From Alphaproteobacteria bacterium (GTDB lineage: Bacteria; Pseudomonadota; Alphaproteobacteria; Rickettsiales; UBA8987): DNA of 11,261 nucleotides. The notes below the pieces were generated by a model that was given only the letters and a program-made list of their open reading frames with translations, ran no database searches and was not told where the DNA came from. Of the stretch, positions 1 through 5,883 are shown one piece after another. Within the stretch, counting starts at the first letter, position 1. Every line of letters starts with the position of its first letter. Both the position numbers and the translations under genes were made by a program. The DNA lies in assembly GCA_023269645.1 (NCBI GenBank), contig JAHFPR010000046.1:1-11261 (forward strand), written 5' to 3'.

Positions 1-12
1 AATCGGGCGCAT
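1..12 (-). CDS. possible start of the next operon gene, cut by the window edge
   Basis: A minus-strand ATG at 12-10 lies 2 nt after the TAG stop of the glycosyltransferase gene. An AAAGGA Shine-Dalgarno sequence (plus-strand 21-26) sits 8 nt upstream of it, inside the end of that gene. Good spacing and tight packing suggest that the operon continues to the left. Only four codons (Met-Arg-Pro-Ile) are visible, so no function can be given. Confidence 0.35.
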
Positions 13-14
13 GG

Positions 15-1463
15 CTAATATCCTTTGAAGCCGTGTAAAGAATAGAGGGTGAATATTTTTCCGGCGGCGTTGACTTCACGGATTTTCTCGACGCTGACGA
101 AATAGGGGGTGATAGCGGTAATTTCCGCCGCGCGCGTGATAAAGACGAAATCCCGGTCGCGGTACAGATTAATAGTGTTCATCAAATCGTAATGGTCGTG
201 AATTTTTCCGCCGGGGTTCCACTTCATCACGGGATAAGGCATCCCCTCCTTTGTATGGAAGCGGTACATCAGCGTGGCCACCGCCTTGCGCTCATCGCTC
301 ACCAGCACGGAGCCGGGATGCTCGGTCAAAGCCTGGGCGGCGGGGGTGGCCAGCATATTCCACGTTTGCAGACGCGCGAAGGGCGAACGGCTGGTAATCT
401 CACCGAGGTAAGGGCTGGTGGCGAACAGGAACAGGCACATCACCGCGATATGGATGCCGAGCGAGAGCCGGAGCAGATGCGTTTGCTTGCTGAGCAGAAG
501 AAAGCGCACGGTGAGGATGCTCCCCGCGATATAGGCGGGTGCTGCCCAGTGCGCCTGCGCGCCAGAGGAAAAGCTGATAATAATCGCGATTATCAGCAGC
601 ACGAAGGTGAACGGTATGAGCATCGCGCCCTGCTGTTCCTTCAGGTAGCGGGGGATGGAGGCGGCCATTGTTCCCAGCGCGATCAACAGGATGGGGCCGA
701 AGACGAATAGCTGCCCGACGAGGAACTCCAGCAGTTTGCGGATCTGGAACCTGTCCATGTTTCCCAGCACGTTTTCGTTGGTATGCTGGAAGCTCACGAA
801 ATGGTGCATGGCGTTCCAGTAGAGATTGGGGAAGAAAATCAGGGCGGCGAGCATTCCCGCGATAGTGAGGTGGATAAAAGGGCGGAGCTTGCGATGGGGC
901 TTATGGAGCAGCAGGTACATCGCGGCGGCGATGAAAAATACCGCGAGGGTGTATTTGCTGAGCATCCCCAGCCCCACGGCAAGCCCGGTGAGCAGCCACC
1001 ATTTATCGCTGTCGCTTTCCGGTGCTTTCACGAAGCAGCGGAAGGCAAGTGCCCAGAAAAACATCAGCGGCGCGTCGGTGGAAATGAAGAAGGAGGAGAG
1101 TGTCACTCCCGGCAGGGTGAGATAGGTGATGGCCGACCAGAACCCGGTGCGACGGTCATACAGATCGCGCGCGGTGTAATAGACGAGCAGCGCAGTCAGC
1201 CCGTGCAGCAGCGGCGCGGAAAGCCGGACGCAGAAGGGCGAATCCCCACTGCAGATTTCGGTGGTGGCGGAGATCAGCCATGCGACCATCGGCGGCTTGG
1301 AGAAATAGCCAAAGCTGAGTGCCTTCGACCATGTCCAGTATTGCGCCTCGTCAAAAAAGAGATCGGTGGTGGAGATGTAGAGCGCGGCGATGCGGATGGC
1401 CGTGATGATGAATACCAGCGTCAGGATTGCGCCTGGCTGGTAGATGCGCAATTTATCATTCAT
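15..1463 (-). CDS. GT-C membrane glycosyltransferase (ArnT/PMT-like, dolichyl-phosphate-mannose mannosyltransferase family)
   Basis: A 482-residue polytopic inner-membrane protein, predicted to move a sugar from a polyprenyl-phosphate donor to an envelope acceptor (a lipid A or protein glycan is plausible; the acceptor is unknown). After a first membrane helix (about residues 11-30) comes the acidic loop motif FFDEAQYWTWS (D38, E39), then GYFSKPPMVAWL (K56-P58) and a later STDAPLMFFW stretch (about 128-137), an arrangement typical of ArnT-like GT-C enzymes. Many hydrophobic segments follow up to about residue 360. The last ~110 residues are soluble and presumably periplasmic. The reading frame is open back to 1502, but the ATG at 1463 is preferred because it overlaps the thiG stop by 8 nt (ATGAATGA), a usual coupling arrangement. 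Family assignment is confident; the substrate is not known. Confidence 0.82.
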   Translation of the reverse strand: MNDKLRIYQPGAILTLVFIITAIRIAALYISTTDLFFDEAQYWTWSKALSFGYFSKPPMVAWLISATTEICSGDSPFCVRLSAPLLHGLTALLVYYTARDLYDRRTGFWSAITYLTLPGVTLSSFFISTDAPLMFFWALAFRCFVKAPESDSDKWWLLTGLAVGLGMLSKYTLAVFFIAAAMYLLLHKPHRKLRPFIHLTIAGMLAALIFFPNLYWNAMHHFVSFQHTNENVLGNMDRFQIRKLLEFLVGQLFVFGPILLIALGTMAASIPRYLKEQQGAMLIPFTFVLLIIAIIISFSSGAQAHWAAPAYIAGSILTVRFLLLSKQTHLLRLSLGIHIAVMCLFLFATSPYLGEITSRSPFARLQTWNMLATPAAQALTEHPGSVLVSDERKAVATLMYRFHTKEGMPYPVMKWNPGGKIHDHYDLMNTINLYRDRDFVFITRAAEITAITPYFVSVEKIREVNAAGKIFTLYSLHGFKGY

Positions 1464-2271
1464 GCGGAAGAACTCCGCTGATCGGCGAGGAGGGGTCGCC
1501 ATAGGATTTTTTCGCCATGCGTCCGGCGAGGAAGGCTTCCCGTCCGGCCTCCACGGCGAGTTTCATGGCGCGTGCCATGCGCACAGGCTCGCGCGCTTCC
1601 GCGATGGCGGTGTTCAGCAGCACACCGTCGCAGCCGAGTTCCATCGCAATTGCCGCGTCCGAAGCCGTGCCGACCCCGGCATCCACCAGCACAGGCACTT
1701 TCGCCTGTTCCACAATGAGCCGGATGTTGAGTGGATTCCGGATGCCGAGGCCGGAACCGATGGGCGCGCCGAGCGGCATGATCGCGCAGCAGCCGAAATC
1801 CTCCAGCTTCCGCGCGATCAGCGGGTCATCGGTGGTGTAGGCCATCACGTCGAAGCCCTCCTTCACCAGAATTTCCGCAGCTTTCAGGGTTTGTACCACA
1901 TCAGGATAAAGCGTTTTTCCGTCACCGATGACTTCGAGCTTCGCCAGTTTCCACCCGCCCGCCTCACGCGCCAGGCGCAGTGTGCGCACCGCTTCCTCCG
2001 CCGTGTGGCAGCCCGCCGTGTTGGGGAGGTAGGTATACCGTTTCGGATCGAGGAAATCCTGCAGCATCGCCTCGCCGGGGCTGGCGAGGTTCACCCGCCG
2101 CACGGCAACGGTGACGATTTCCGCGCCGGAAGCCTCAATCACCCGCGTGGTTTCCTCGAAGTCGCGGTATTTCCCCGTGCCGACCAGCAGCCGCGAGCGG
2201 TAAGGCTTCCCCGCGATCAGGAACGGGTCATCCGCCAGTATTTGCTTGCGGGATGCGGGAACGGCCTGCAT
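1456..2271 (-). CDS. thiG: thiazole synthase ThiG
   Basis: A 271-residue cytoplasmic enzyme that condenses 1-deoxy-xylulose 5-phosphate, dehydroglycine and sulfur from ThiS thiocarboxylate into the thiazole phosphate of thiamine. Visible family signatures are RLLVGTGKY near the start, YLPNTAGC (about 80-88), LAKLEVIGD with the expected Schiff-base lysine K111, LVDAGVGTASDAA (about 196-208) and GVLLNTAIA near 216-224. The length fits the family. A GTG at 2280 would overlap thiS by 8 nt, but the ATG at 2271 has a G-run Shine-Dalgarno sequence 8 nt upstream and is preferred. The gene lies 1 nt after thiS and overlaps the downstream glycosyltransferase. No thiC, thiE, thiF or glycine oxidase gene is visible, so the rest of the pathway must be elsewhere. 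Confidence 0.95.
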   Translation of the reverse strand: MQAVPASRKQILADDPFLIAGKPYRSRLLVGTGKYRDFEETTRVIEASGAEIVTVAVRRVNLASPGEAMLQDFLDPKRYTYLPNTAGCHTAEEAVRTLRLAREAGGWKLAKLEVIGDGKTLYPDVVQTLKAAEILVKEGFDVMAYTTDDPLIARKLEDFGCCAIMPLGAPIGSGLGIRNPLNIRLIVEQAKVPVLVDAGVGTASDAAIAMELGCDGVLLNTAIAEAREPVRMARAMKLAVEAGREAFLAGRMAKKSYGDPSSPISGVLPHE

Positions 2272-2272
2272 A

Positions 2273-2473
2273 TCAGCCACCCCCCACGAAATTCACGATC
2301 TCAATCCTGTCGCCCTCGGCGAGCGTAGTAGCATCGTAACGTGATTTTGGCACGATGGCGAGATTGCGCTCTACGGCGATTTTCCGCGTATCCAGCTTCA
2401 GACGGGCAAGTAATTCCGCCACGGAAGGCGCGCCTTCTACTTCCTGTGCTGCACTGTTGATAAATATTTGCAT
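2273..2473 (-). CDS. thiS: sulfur carrier protein ThiS
   Basis: A 66-residue ubiquitin-like protein that starts MQIFINSAAQEVE and ends NFVGGG. The C-terminal Gly-Gly is the group that is adenylated and converted to the thiocarboxylate used by ThiG. The central ELLARLKLDTRKIAVERN segment and the ending GDRIEIVNFVGGG match the family's usual pattern (VAVERN, GD.IEIV...GG). It is the first gene of the minus-strand operon and is followed immediately by its partner thiG. The start codon is ATG at 2473; no strong Shine-Dalgarno sequence is seen. Confidence 0.95.
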   Translation of the reverse strand: MQIFINSAAQEVEGAPSVAELLARLKLDTRKIAVERNLAIVPKSRYDATTLAEGDRIEIVNFVGGG

Positions 2474-2520
2474 AGTTATGCTAAACTTGATATGTGCACT
2501 TCCCTAATAATCTTTTAGTA

Positions 2521-2529
2521 TGTTATACT
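2521..2529 (+). promoter_or_regulatory. aroQ: possible extended -10 promoter for aroQ
   Basis: TGT followed by TATACT forms an extended -10 (TGnTATAAT-like), with no convincing -35. Transcription would start near 2536, giving a leader of about 50 nt before the ATG at 2586. The rest of the 112-bp gap (2474-2585) is AT-rich and shows no hairpin terminator or riboswitch. Confidence 0.35.
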
Positions 2530-2551
2530 GAGATAAACTAGCGTAGTACAA
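2522..2551 (-). promoter_or_regulatory. possible thiS promoter
   Basis: On the minus strand TTGTAC (2551-2546) is followed after 18 bp by TATAAC (2527-2522), about 50 bp before the thiS start. The -10 is good (5/6) and the -35 weak (3/6). The -10 overlaps the plus-strand -10 proposed for aroQ. It rests on pattern alone. Confidence 0.35.
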
Positions 2552-2585
2552 GGAAAAAGCCTTTAATAAAACAGGATGCAGGCAG

Positions 2586-3368
2586 ATGGTGGATGAAGCT
2601 CAGAACAATACACAAAATACCGGAAAAAGCAGGGGAGAGGGCAGAAGAAAACGCCATATCGTCATCGCACTTCCGGATGGCAGCTATATCCGGCGCGTGG
2701 ATTATATCCGCAAACGCTGGGAGGAAGGTGTGCCGCGCACGGAGATTGCGGCGGAACTCAGCGCGCTGGAAGGCCGGGAAGTCACCTATCAGGATATTTA
2801 TCCCGCTACGGTTGACAGGAAAAGGCGTATTCCGGCAGTGAAAGCAGGGGCGGCGGGGAGCCGGGCGGTTGCGGTCAAAGCTACGGCATCCGAGGCTAAG
2901 GCCGCACCGAGAATCACAGATATTCTGGTGCTGAATGGCCCCAACCTGAACCTGCTCGGCACACGTCAGACAGAGATTTACGGCACGGATACGCTGAAGG
3001 ATATTGAATCACTCTGCCGCCGCCAGGCGCGGAAAGTCGGCAGTACGCTGGATTTCGTGCAGACCAATTCCGAATATGTGCTGATTGAGCACATCCAGCA
3101 GGCGCGCGGGAAATACCGGGGTATCATCCTTAACGCGGCGGCCTATACGCACACCTCCATCGCGCTGATGGATGCGATTGTCGCCGGTGGATTGCCAGTG
3201 GTGGAGGTGCATCTCTCCAACCTCTTCAAGCGCGAGGAATTCCGCCATAAATCCTATATCTCCCCGGTGGCGGTGGGGATGATCTGCGGCTTCGGGGGAA
3301 CCGGCTATGCGCTGGCGATTCAGGCACTCGCGCGGCATCTGGAAAAAATGCAGGCATCGGAAAAGTGA
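2586..3368 (+). CDS. aroQ: type II 3-dehydroquinate dehydratase with a novel basic N-terminal domain
   Basis: A 260-residue protein. Residues ~112-255 are a complete AroQ domain, which dehydrates 3-dehydroquinate in the shikimate pathway: LNGPNLNLLGTR (R127) with loop tyrosine Y132, FVQTNSE (E163), AAAYTHTS (H189), EVHLSN (207-212) and RHKSYISPVAVG. All expected catalytic residues are present, although the usual NPGAYTHTS reads N-A-A-A-Y-T-H-T-S. Typical AroQ proteins have about 145 residues, so some 110 are extra. That extension has a basic start (KSRGEGRRKR, 14-23), a strand-like HIVIALPDGSYIRR, then two predicted helices (VDYIRKRWEEG and PRTEIAAELSALEG) that resemble a helix-turn-helix, then an Ala/Lys-rich linker (about 79-108). 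No ATG occurs between residue 1 and the catalytic domain, so the fused start is the simplest reading. The downstream phosphodiesterase gene overlaps it by 4 nt. Confidence 0.92.
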   Translation: MVDEAQNNTQNTGKSRGEGRRKRHIVIALPDGSYIRRVDYIRKRWEEGVPRTEIAAELSALEGREVTYQDIYPATVDRKRRIPAVKAGAAGSRAVAVKATASEAKAAPRITDILVLNGPNLNLLGTRQTEIYGTDTLKDIESLCRRQARKVGSTLDFVQTNSEYVLIEHIQQARGKYRGIILNAAAYTHTSIALMDAIVAGGLPVVEVHLSNLFKREEFRHKSYISPVAVGMICGFGGTGYALAIQALARHLEKMQASEK

Positions 3369-4099
3369 CCTTGCTGATCGGCCATCGCGGCGCGTCGGCC
3401 TGCGTCCCGGAGAATACGCTTGCCTCGTTCCTGAAGGCGGTGGAACTCGGCTGCGATGCGGTGGAGATGGATGTGCATCTTTCGCAGGATGGCGTTCCGG
3501 TGGTCATCCATGACGATACGGTGAACCGCACCACGGACGGCAAAGGCCGCGTGGAGAACCTTACGCTTGCGCAGTTGCAGCTTCTCGATGCCGGAAGCGG
3601 CGAGTGCATCCCCACCTTGCAGGAAGTGTTGGACGCGCTGCGGGGCAAGGTGCGGCACGTATTCATCGAAATTAAGGATAAGGCACTGGCGGTTCCGGTG
3701 GCGCGGCTGATCGCGGAGAATATCACGCGCGGGTGGGATTATGCCATGCTTCCGGTTATCTGCTTCAACCCGGAAACGCTGGAGGATGTGCGGGAGGCGA
3801 ATGCGAACATCCCCCTCGGCGTGCATCTCGACCCCGCACCGGAAACCCAGCGGCAGCCGGGCGTGGCAAAATGCCGGGCGGAATCCTGCCTCACTGATGC
3901 GGAAATCGCGCTGTGGCGGCACAAGCCGAAATACCTGCTGCCGAATATTGATACCATGCCTGAAGGCATCGTGCCGCTGCCGCACCGCTACCACGCGCAG
4001 GTGGTGGCCTGGACAATCCGCACGAAAGAACAGGCGGATCGTGCTGTCACGCTTCAGGTGGATATGGCGATAACGGACGATCCGGGATTGTTCGGATAA
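3365..4099 (+). CDS. glycerophosphodiester phosphodiesterase (cytosolic, UgpQ-like)
   Basis: A 244-residue TIM-barrel enzyme that hydrolyses glycerophosphodiesters from phospholipid turnover to glycerol 3-phosphate and an alcohol. Visible motifs are HRGA (H7, R8), PENT (15-18), the metal-binding pair E34 and D36 in EMDVHLSQDG, the catalytic H49 in VVIHDDTVNRTT, FIEIK (E102, K104), and near the C-terminus VVAWTIRT and MAITDDPGLF. There is no signal peptide, and the length matches the cytosolic UgpQ type rather than the longer periplasmic GlpQ. The GTG start lies inside the aroQ stop (GTGA, 3365-3368), which implies translational coupling; a TTG at 3371 is an alternative. The stop lies 1 bp from the convergent lipoprotein gene. 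Confidence 0.92.
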   Translation: MTLLIGHRGASACVPENTLASFLKAVELGCDAVEMDVHLSQDGVPVVIHDDTVNRTTDGKGRVENLTLAQLQLLDAGSGECIPTLQEVLDALRGKVRHVFIEIKDKALAVPVARLIAENITRGWDYAMLPVICFNPETLEDVREANANIPLGVHLDPAPETQRQPGVAKCRAESCLTDAEIALWRHKPKYLLPNIDTMPEGIVPLPHRYHAQVVAWTIRTKEQADRAVTLQVDMAITDDPGLFG

Positions 4100-4100
4100 C

Positions 4101-4721
4101 TCACCATCCGTTCACGCTGGAGCGGGGTGCGGCGGGGGCGGGTTGCTGCATGGCGGGCATCGGCGGCTCGGCCTGTGTAGAATCCTGCAGAGATTCCTGC
4201 TGAACCGGAGCAACCGGGAGGCGCATGGCGCGCTGCGGCTGCGGGGGCAGGGAAGTCGCTTCGATTTCCGTGTGCATGGGGGTTTGATCCTGCGGCGCGG
4301 GCATCCGCACCGGCATGGCGGGAACCACACCGCGCACCTGCGTTTCCGTGCCGTCGCCTTCCACGTGACGTTTGCGGTTGGTGATGATGGCCTCGCCGAT
4401 TTCCTTCTTGGAATTTTCCTCCATCCGCGTTTTATATGCCCAGGAACTGCTCAGGCTTACCTTGAATTTATCATAAAGCAGTGAGTTGATCTGCCGGAAA
4501 TGCTCCTGGCACTTCCAGAATACGAGGTCGGTGATTTGGCCGATGTCGGATTTTCTGTCGTCCATCCGCGCGGCTTCCTGCACCATGCATTCATCGCGCC
4601 GGGCAAGGTGGCGGTTCAGTTCTGCGGTTTCCTCCGGGGTGAGTTCGTCGAAGCCCTTATCCTTGTGCGCACAGGCGGAGAACAGGGAGGAAACAAGAAG
4701 GAGCAGAAGAAATTTGCGCAT
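4101..4721 (-). CDS. putative lipoprotein with Pro/Gln-rich tail, unknown function
   Basis: Not recognised. The 206-residue product begins MRKFLLLLLVSSLFSAC, a lipoprotein-type signal with acylated Cys at C17 (the -3 Phe is atypical for a lipobox). Residues ~20-120 are charged and helical, with two further cysteines (C45, C71) that could form a disulfide. From about 128 to the end the chain is rich in Pro, Gln, Met and Ala and probably disordered, as if spanning the periplasm or wall. The frame is open to 4808, but the ATG at 4721 is chosen because it starts the signal peptide and lies downstream of a good promoter whose predicted start is near 4773. The gene is divergent from a second lipoprotein gene and convergent with the phosphodiesterase gene, with 1 bp between their stops. 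Confidence 0.7.
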   Translation of the reverse strand: MRKFLLLLLVSSLFSACAHKDKGFDELTPEETAELNRHLARRDECMVQEAARMDDRKSDIGQITDLVFWKCQEHFRQINSLLYDKFKVSLSSSWAYKTRMEENSKKEIGEAIITNRKRHVEGDGTETQVRGVVPAMPVRMPAPQDQTPMHTEIEATSLPPQPQRAMRLPVAPVQQESLQDSTQAEPPMPAMQQPAPAAPRSSVNGW

Positions 4722-4745
4722 GGCGTGGATACTACGTGTTCGGAG

Positions 4746-4774
4746 TTGAGAATTGACCGTTGAGTGAGTATACT
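4746..4774 (+). promoter_or_regulatory. promoter of the rightward lipoprotein gene
   Basis: TTGAGA (4746-4751) and TATACT (4769-4774) are separated by exactly 17 bp; each hexamer matches 5 of 6 bases of the sigma-70 consensus. The predicted start is near 4781, giving a leader of 27 or 39 nt depending on the start codon used. The -35 lies in the left arm of an 11-bp inverted repeat shared with the opposing promoter. Confidence 0.6.
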
Positions 4775-4779
4775 GCATC

Positions 4780-4808
4780 ATTCTAGCCACAAAACCTTCA
4801 ATTCTCAA
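4780..4808 (-). promoter_or_regulatory. promoter of the leftward lipoprotein gene
   Basis: On the minus strand TTGAGA (4808-4803) and TAGAAT (4785-4780) are separated by 17 bp; both match 5 of 6 consensus bases. The predicted start is near 4773, some 50 nt before the ATG at 4721. The -35 lies in the right arm of the inverted repeat, and the whole promoter overlaps the rightward one. Confidence 0.6.
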
Positions 4809-4819
4809 TGTTTATCACC

Positions 4820-5551
4820 ATGAAGCATTTTTTCCTGCCCGCCCTCATTCTTGCCGTGCTCACCGCGTGCCAGACCCCGCCTCCGCCGCAGGCGGTTGCG
4901 CTGAATGCCGTCAACGGCTATTTCATTGACGACAGGCTGGAGCAAAGCAAGAATTACAAGCTCAACACGCTGCAGACGGTTTATGTTGGCCAGCCGGTGG
5001 TGAAGCGCAAAAGCTATCAGGTGAAAATCAAGAGCGAGCTGGTCGGTATCCCGCAGATGGATATTACGCTCCACGCGCCAAGGCTGGTGCTGAACCTGGC
5101 GCAGGGCAAAGCCTATCCCATTAAATATGAGGTGAGCGACCAGGGCAGAATCTATCAGATTCTGGAAACCTACGACCAGGTGCACGATCATTATTTCGGT
5201 GTGCTGACGGGCGACCACGGCGAAGTGCATCACCGTGTGCTGGATGGCAATGTGTGGGTTCCCGATATGTTCGAGATTTCCCCCATCAACGGCGCGGTGC
5301 TGCAGCAGCGCGTGGAATCCGAAATTGGCCGGAAGAACACCGAGAATTTCGAGATCGTGTTCGGCGGCATGAACAATAACCAGATCAACCTCACCTACCG
5401 CGAGTTCACGCCGGGAGATGTGGCGAAAACAGCCTTCTATCAGGATCTTACCTATCCGCTGAGCAGCCAGACCATCCGCTATCAGAACCTGAAAATCCAG
5501 GTGCACGAAATCACGCCGGAGCATTTGAGCTATATGGTGGTGGCGGAGTAG
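4820..5551 (+). CDS. putative lipoprotein, unknown function
   Basis: Not recognised. The 243-residue product starts MKHFFLPALILAVLTAC, a short lipoprotein signal with a clear LTAC lipobox (C17), followed by QTPPPPQ, a typical flexible tether. The mature part appears rich in alternating hydrophobic and polar residues and so probably beta-strand: for example KLNTLQTVYVGQPVVKR, MDITLHAPRLVLNL and, near the C-terminus, ENFEIVFGGMNNNQINLTY and RYQNLKIQVHEI. No catalytic motif is seen. An in-frame ATG at 4808 adds only four residues (MFIT); neither start has a Shine-Dalgarno sequence, and 4820 gives the more normal signal peptide. It shares an overlapping symmetric promoter region with the leftward lipoprotein gene. 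Outer-membrane or periplasmic anchoring is an inference from the lipobox. Confidence 0.72.
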   Translation: MKHFFLPALILAVLTACQTPPPPQAVALNAVNGYFIDDRLEQSKNYKLNTLQTVYVGQPVVKRKSYQVKIKSELVGIPQMDITLHAPRLVLNLAQGKAYPIKYEVSDQGRIYQILETYDQVHDHYFGVLTGDHGEVHHRVLDGNVWVPDMFEISPINGAVLQQRVESEIGRKNTENFEIVFGGMNNNQINLTYREFTPGDVAKTAFYQDLTYPLSSQTIRYQNLKIQVHEITPEHLSYMVVAE

Positions 5552-5560
5552 TGTGTTCTA

Positions 5561-5609
5561 TTTCTGTAACTACAGAAATTCCTTGCTTTCCGGGATTTTT
5601 GTAGTTACA
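5561..5609. promoter_or_regulatory. probable brnTA operator (paired inverted sites)
   Basis: TGTAACTACA (5565-5574) and its exact reverse complement TGTAGTTACA (5600-5609) are 25 bp apart, and similarity continues into the flanks. Each site is itself nearly palindromic; the left one lies in TTTCTGTA-AC-TACAGAAA (5561-5578), with perfect 8-bp arms. BrnA antitoxins are known to repress their own operon, so these are likely BrnA binding sites. As RNA the same repeats could pair as a 10-bp stem. Confidence 0.6.
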
Positions 5610-5611
5610 AT
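5583..5611 (+). promoter_or_regulatory. candidate brnTA promoter
   Basis: TTGCTT (5583-5588) and TACAAT (5606-5611) are 17 bp apart, with one operator site on the -10 and the other just upstream of the -35. Transcription would start near 5618, only about 5 nt before the brnT ATG and downstream of the AAGG Shine-Dalgarno sequence (5612-5615). Either the mRNA is nearly leaderless or the true start lies further upstream. Confidence 0.4.
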
Positions 5612-5622
5612 AAGGTTCTGGC

Positions 5623-5883
5623 ATGAAGATTACCTATGATGCGGTTAAGAACATGGCCAACCAGGCGAAACACGGTATCTCTTTTGAGAGAATTCATGAT
5701 TTTGATTGGAGCAGGGCGGTTATCGTCAAGGACGAACGCAAGGATTATGGTGAAAAACGCCGCCGCGCCATTGGCTACATTGGCAATCGTCTGTATGTGT
5801 TTGTATATACAGTAAGAGAGGGTGGTATCCGTGCCATAAGTTTACGCAAGGCAAACGACCGTGAGAGAAAACAGTATGAATAA
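5623..5883 (+). CDS. brnT: BrnT family toxin (RelE-like ribonuclease)
   Basis: An 86-residue basic protein of BrnT length. The family pattern is visible throughout: an N-terminal KITYDAVKNMANQAKHGISF (the usual D..K...N..KHG.SF), a middle RRRAIGYIGNRLYVFVYTVR (the usual R...IG...G..L.V..T.R), and a C-terminal RAISLRKANDRERKQYE (the usual IRIIS.R.A...ER..Y). Known members have a RelE-like fold and cleave RNA to arrest growth; BrnA neutralises them by direct binding. It is first in the operon, as is usual for brnTA, and its end overlaps brnA by 8 nt. An AAGG sequence lies 7 nt before the ATG. It appears intact. Confidence 0.9.
   Translation: MKITYDAVKNMANQAKHGISFERIHDFDWSRAVIVKDERKDYGEKRRRAIGYIGNRLYVFVYTVREGGIRAISLRKANDRERKQYE

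Larger units (their letters stand above)
4746..4808. repeat. 11-bp inverted repeat TTGAGAATTGA framing the divergent promoters
   Basis: TTGAGAATTGA at 4746-4756 recurs as its exact reverse complement at 4798-4808. The dyad centre is base 4777, and the two -10 hexamers (4769-4774 and 4780-4785) are symmetric about the same base. The match has no mismatch; the 41 bp between the arms are not otherwise palindromic. It may be a regulator site or simply two equal -35 regions. Confidence 0.8.

Noticed and set aside
783..2328. Long plus-strand frames opposite the glycosyltransferase gene and thiG
   Set aside because: Their products are low-complexity, Arg/Gly/His-rich sequences without motifs, while the minus strand encodes clear families.
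2474..2585. A TPP riboswitch upstream of thiS, suggested by CTGAGA at 2528-2533
   Set aside because: CTGAGA is on the wrong strand for thiS, and none of the other conserved thi-box segments or pairing stems are present.
3226..3994. Minus-strand frames opposite aroQ and the phosphodiesterase gene
   Set aside because: They are shadow frames; the plus strand carries full catalytic motif sets for both enzymes.
4722..4808. N-terminal extension of the leftward lipoprotein up to 4808
   Set aside because: It would begin inside the -35 of its own promoter and place 29 residues before a normal signal peptide.
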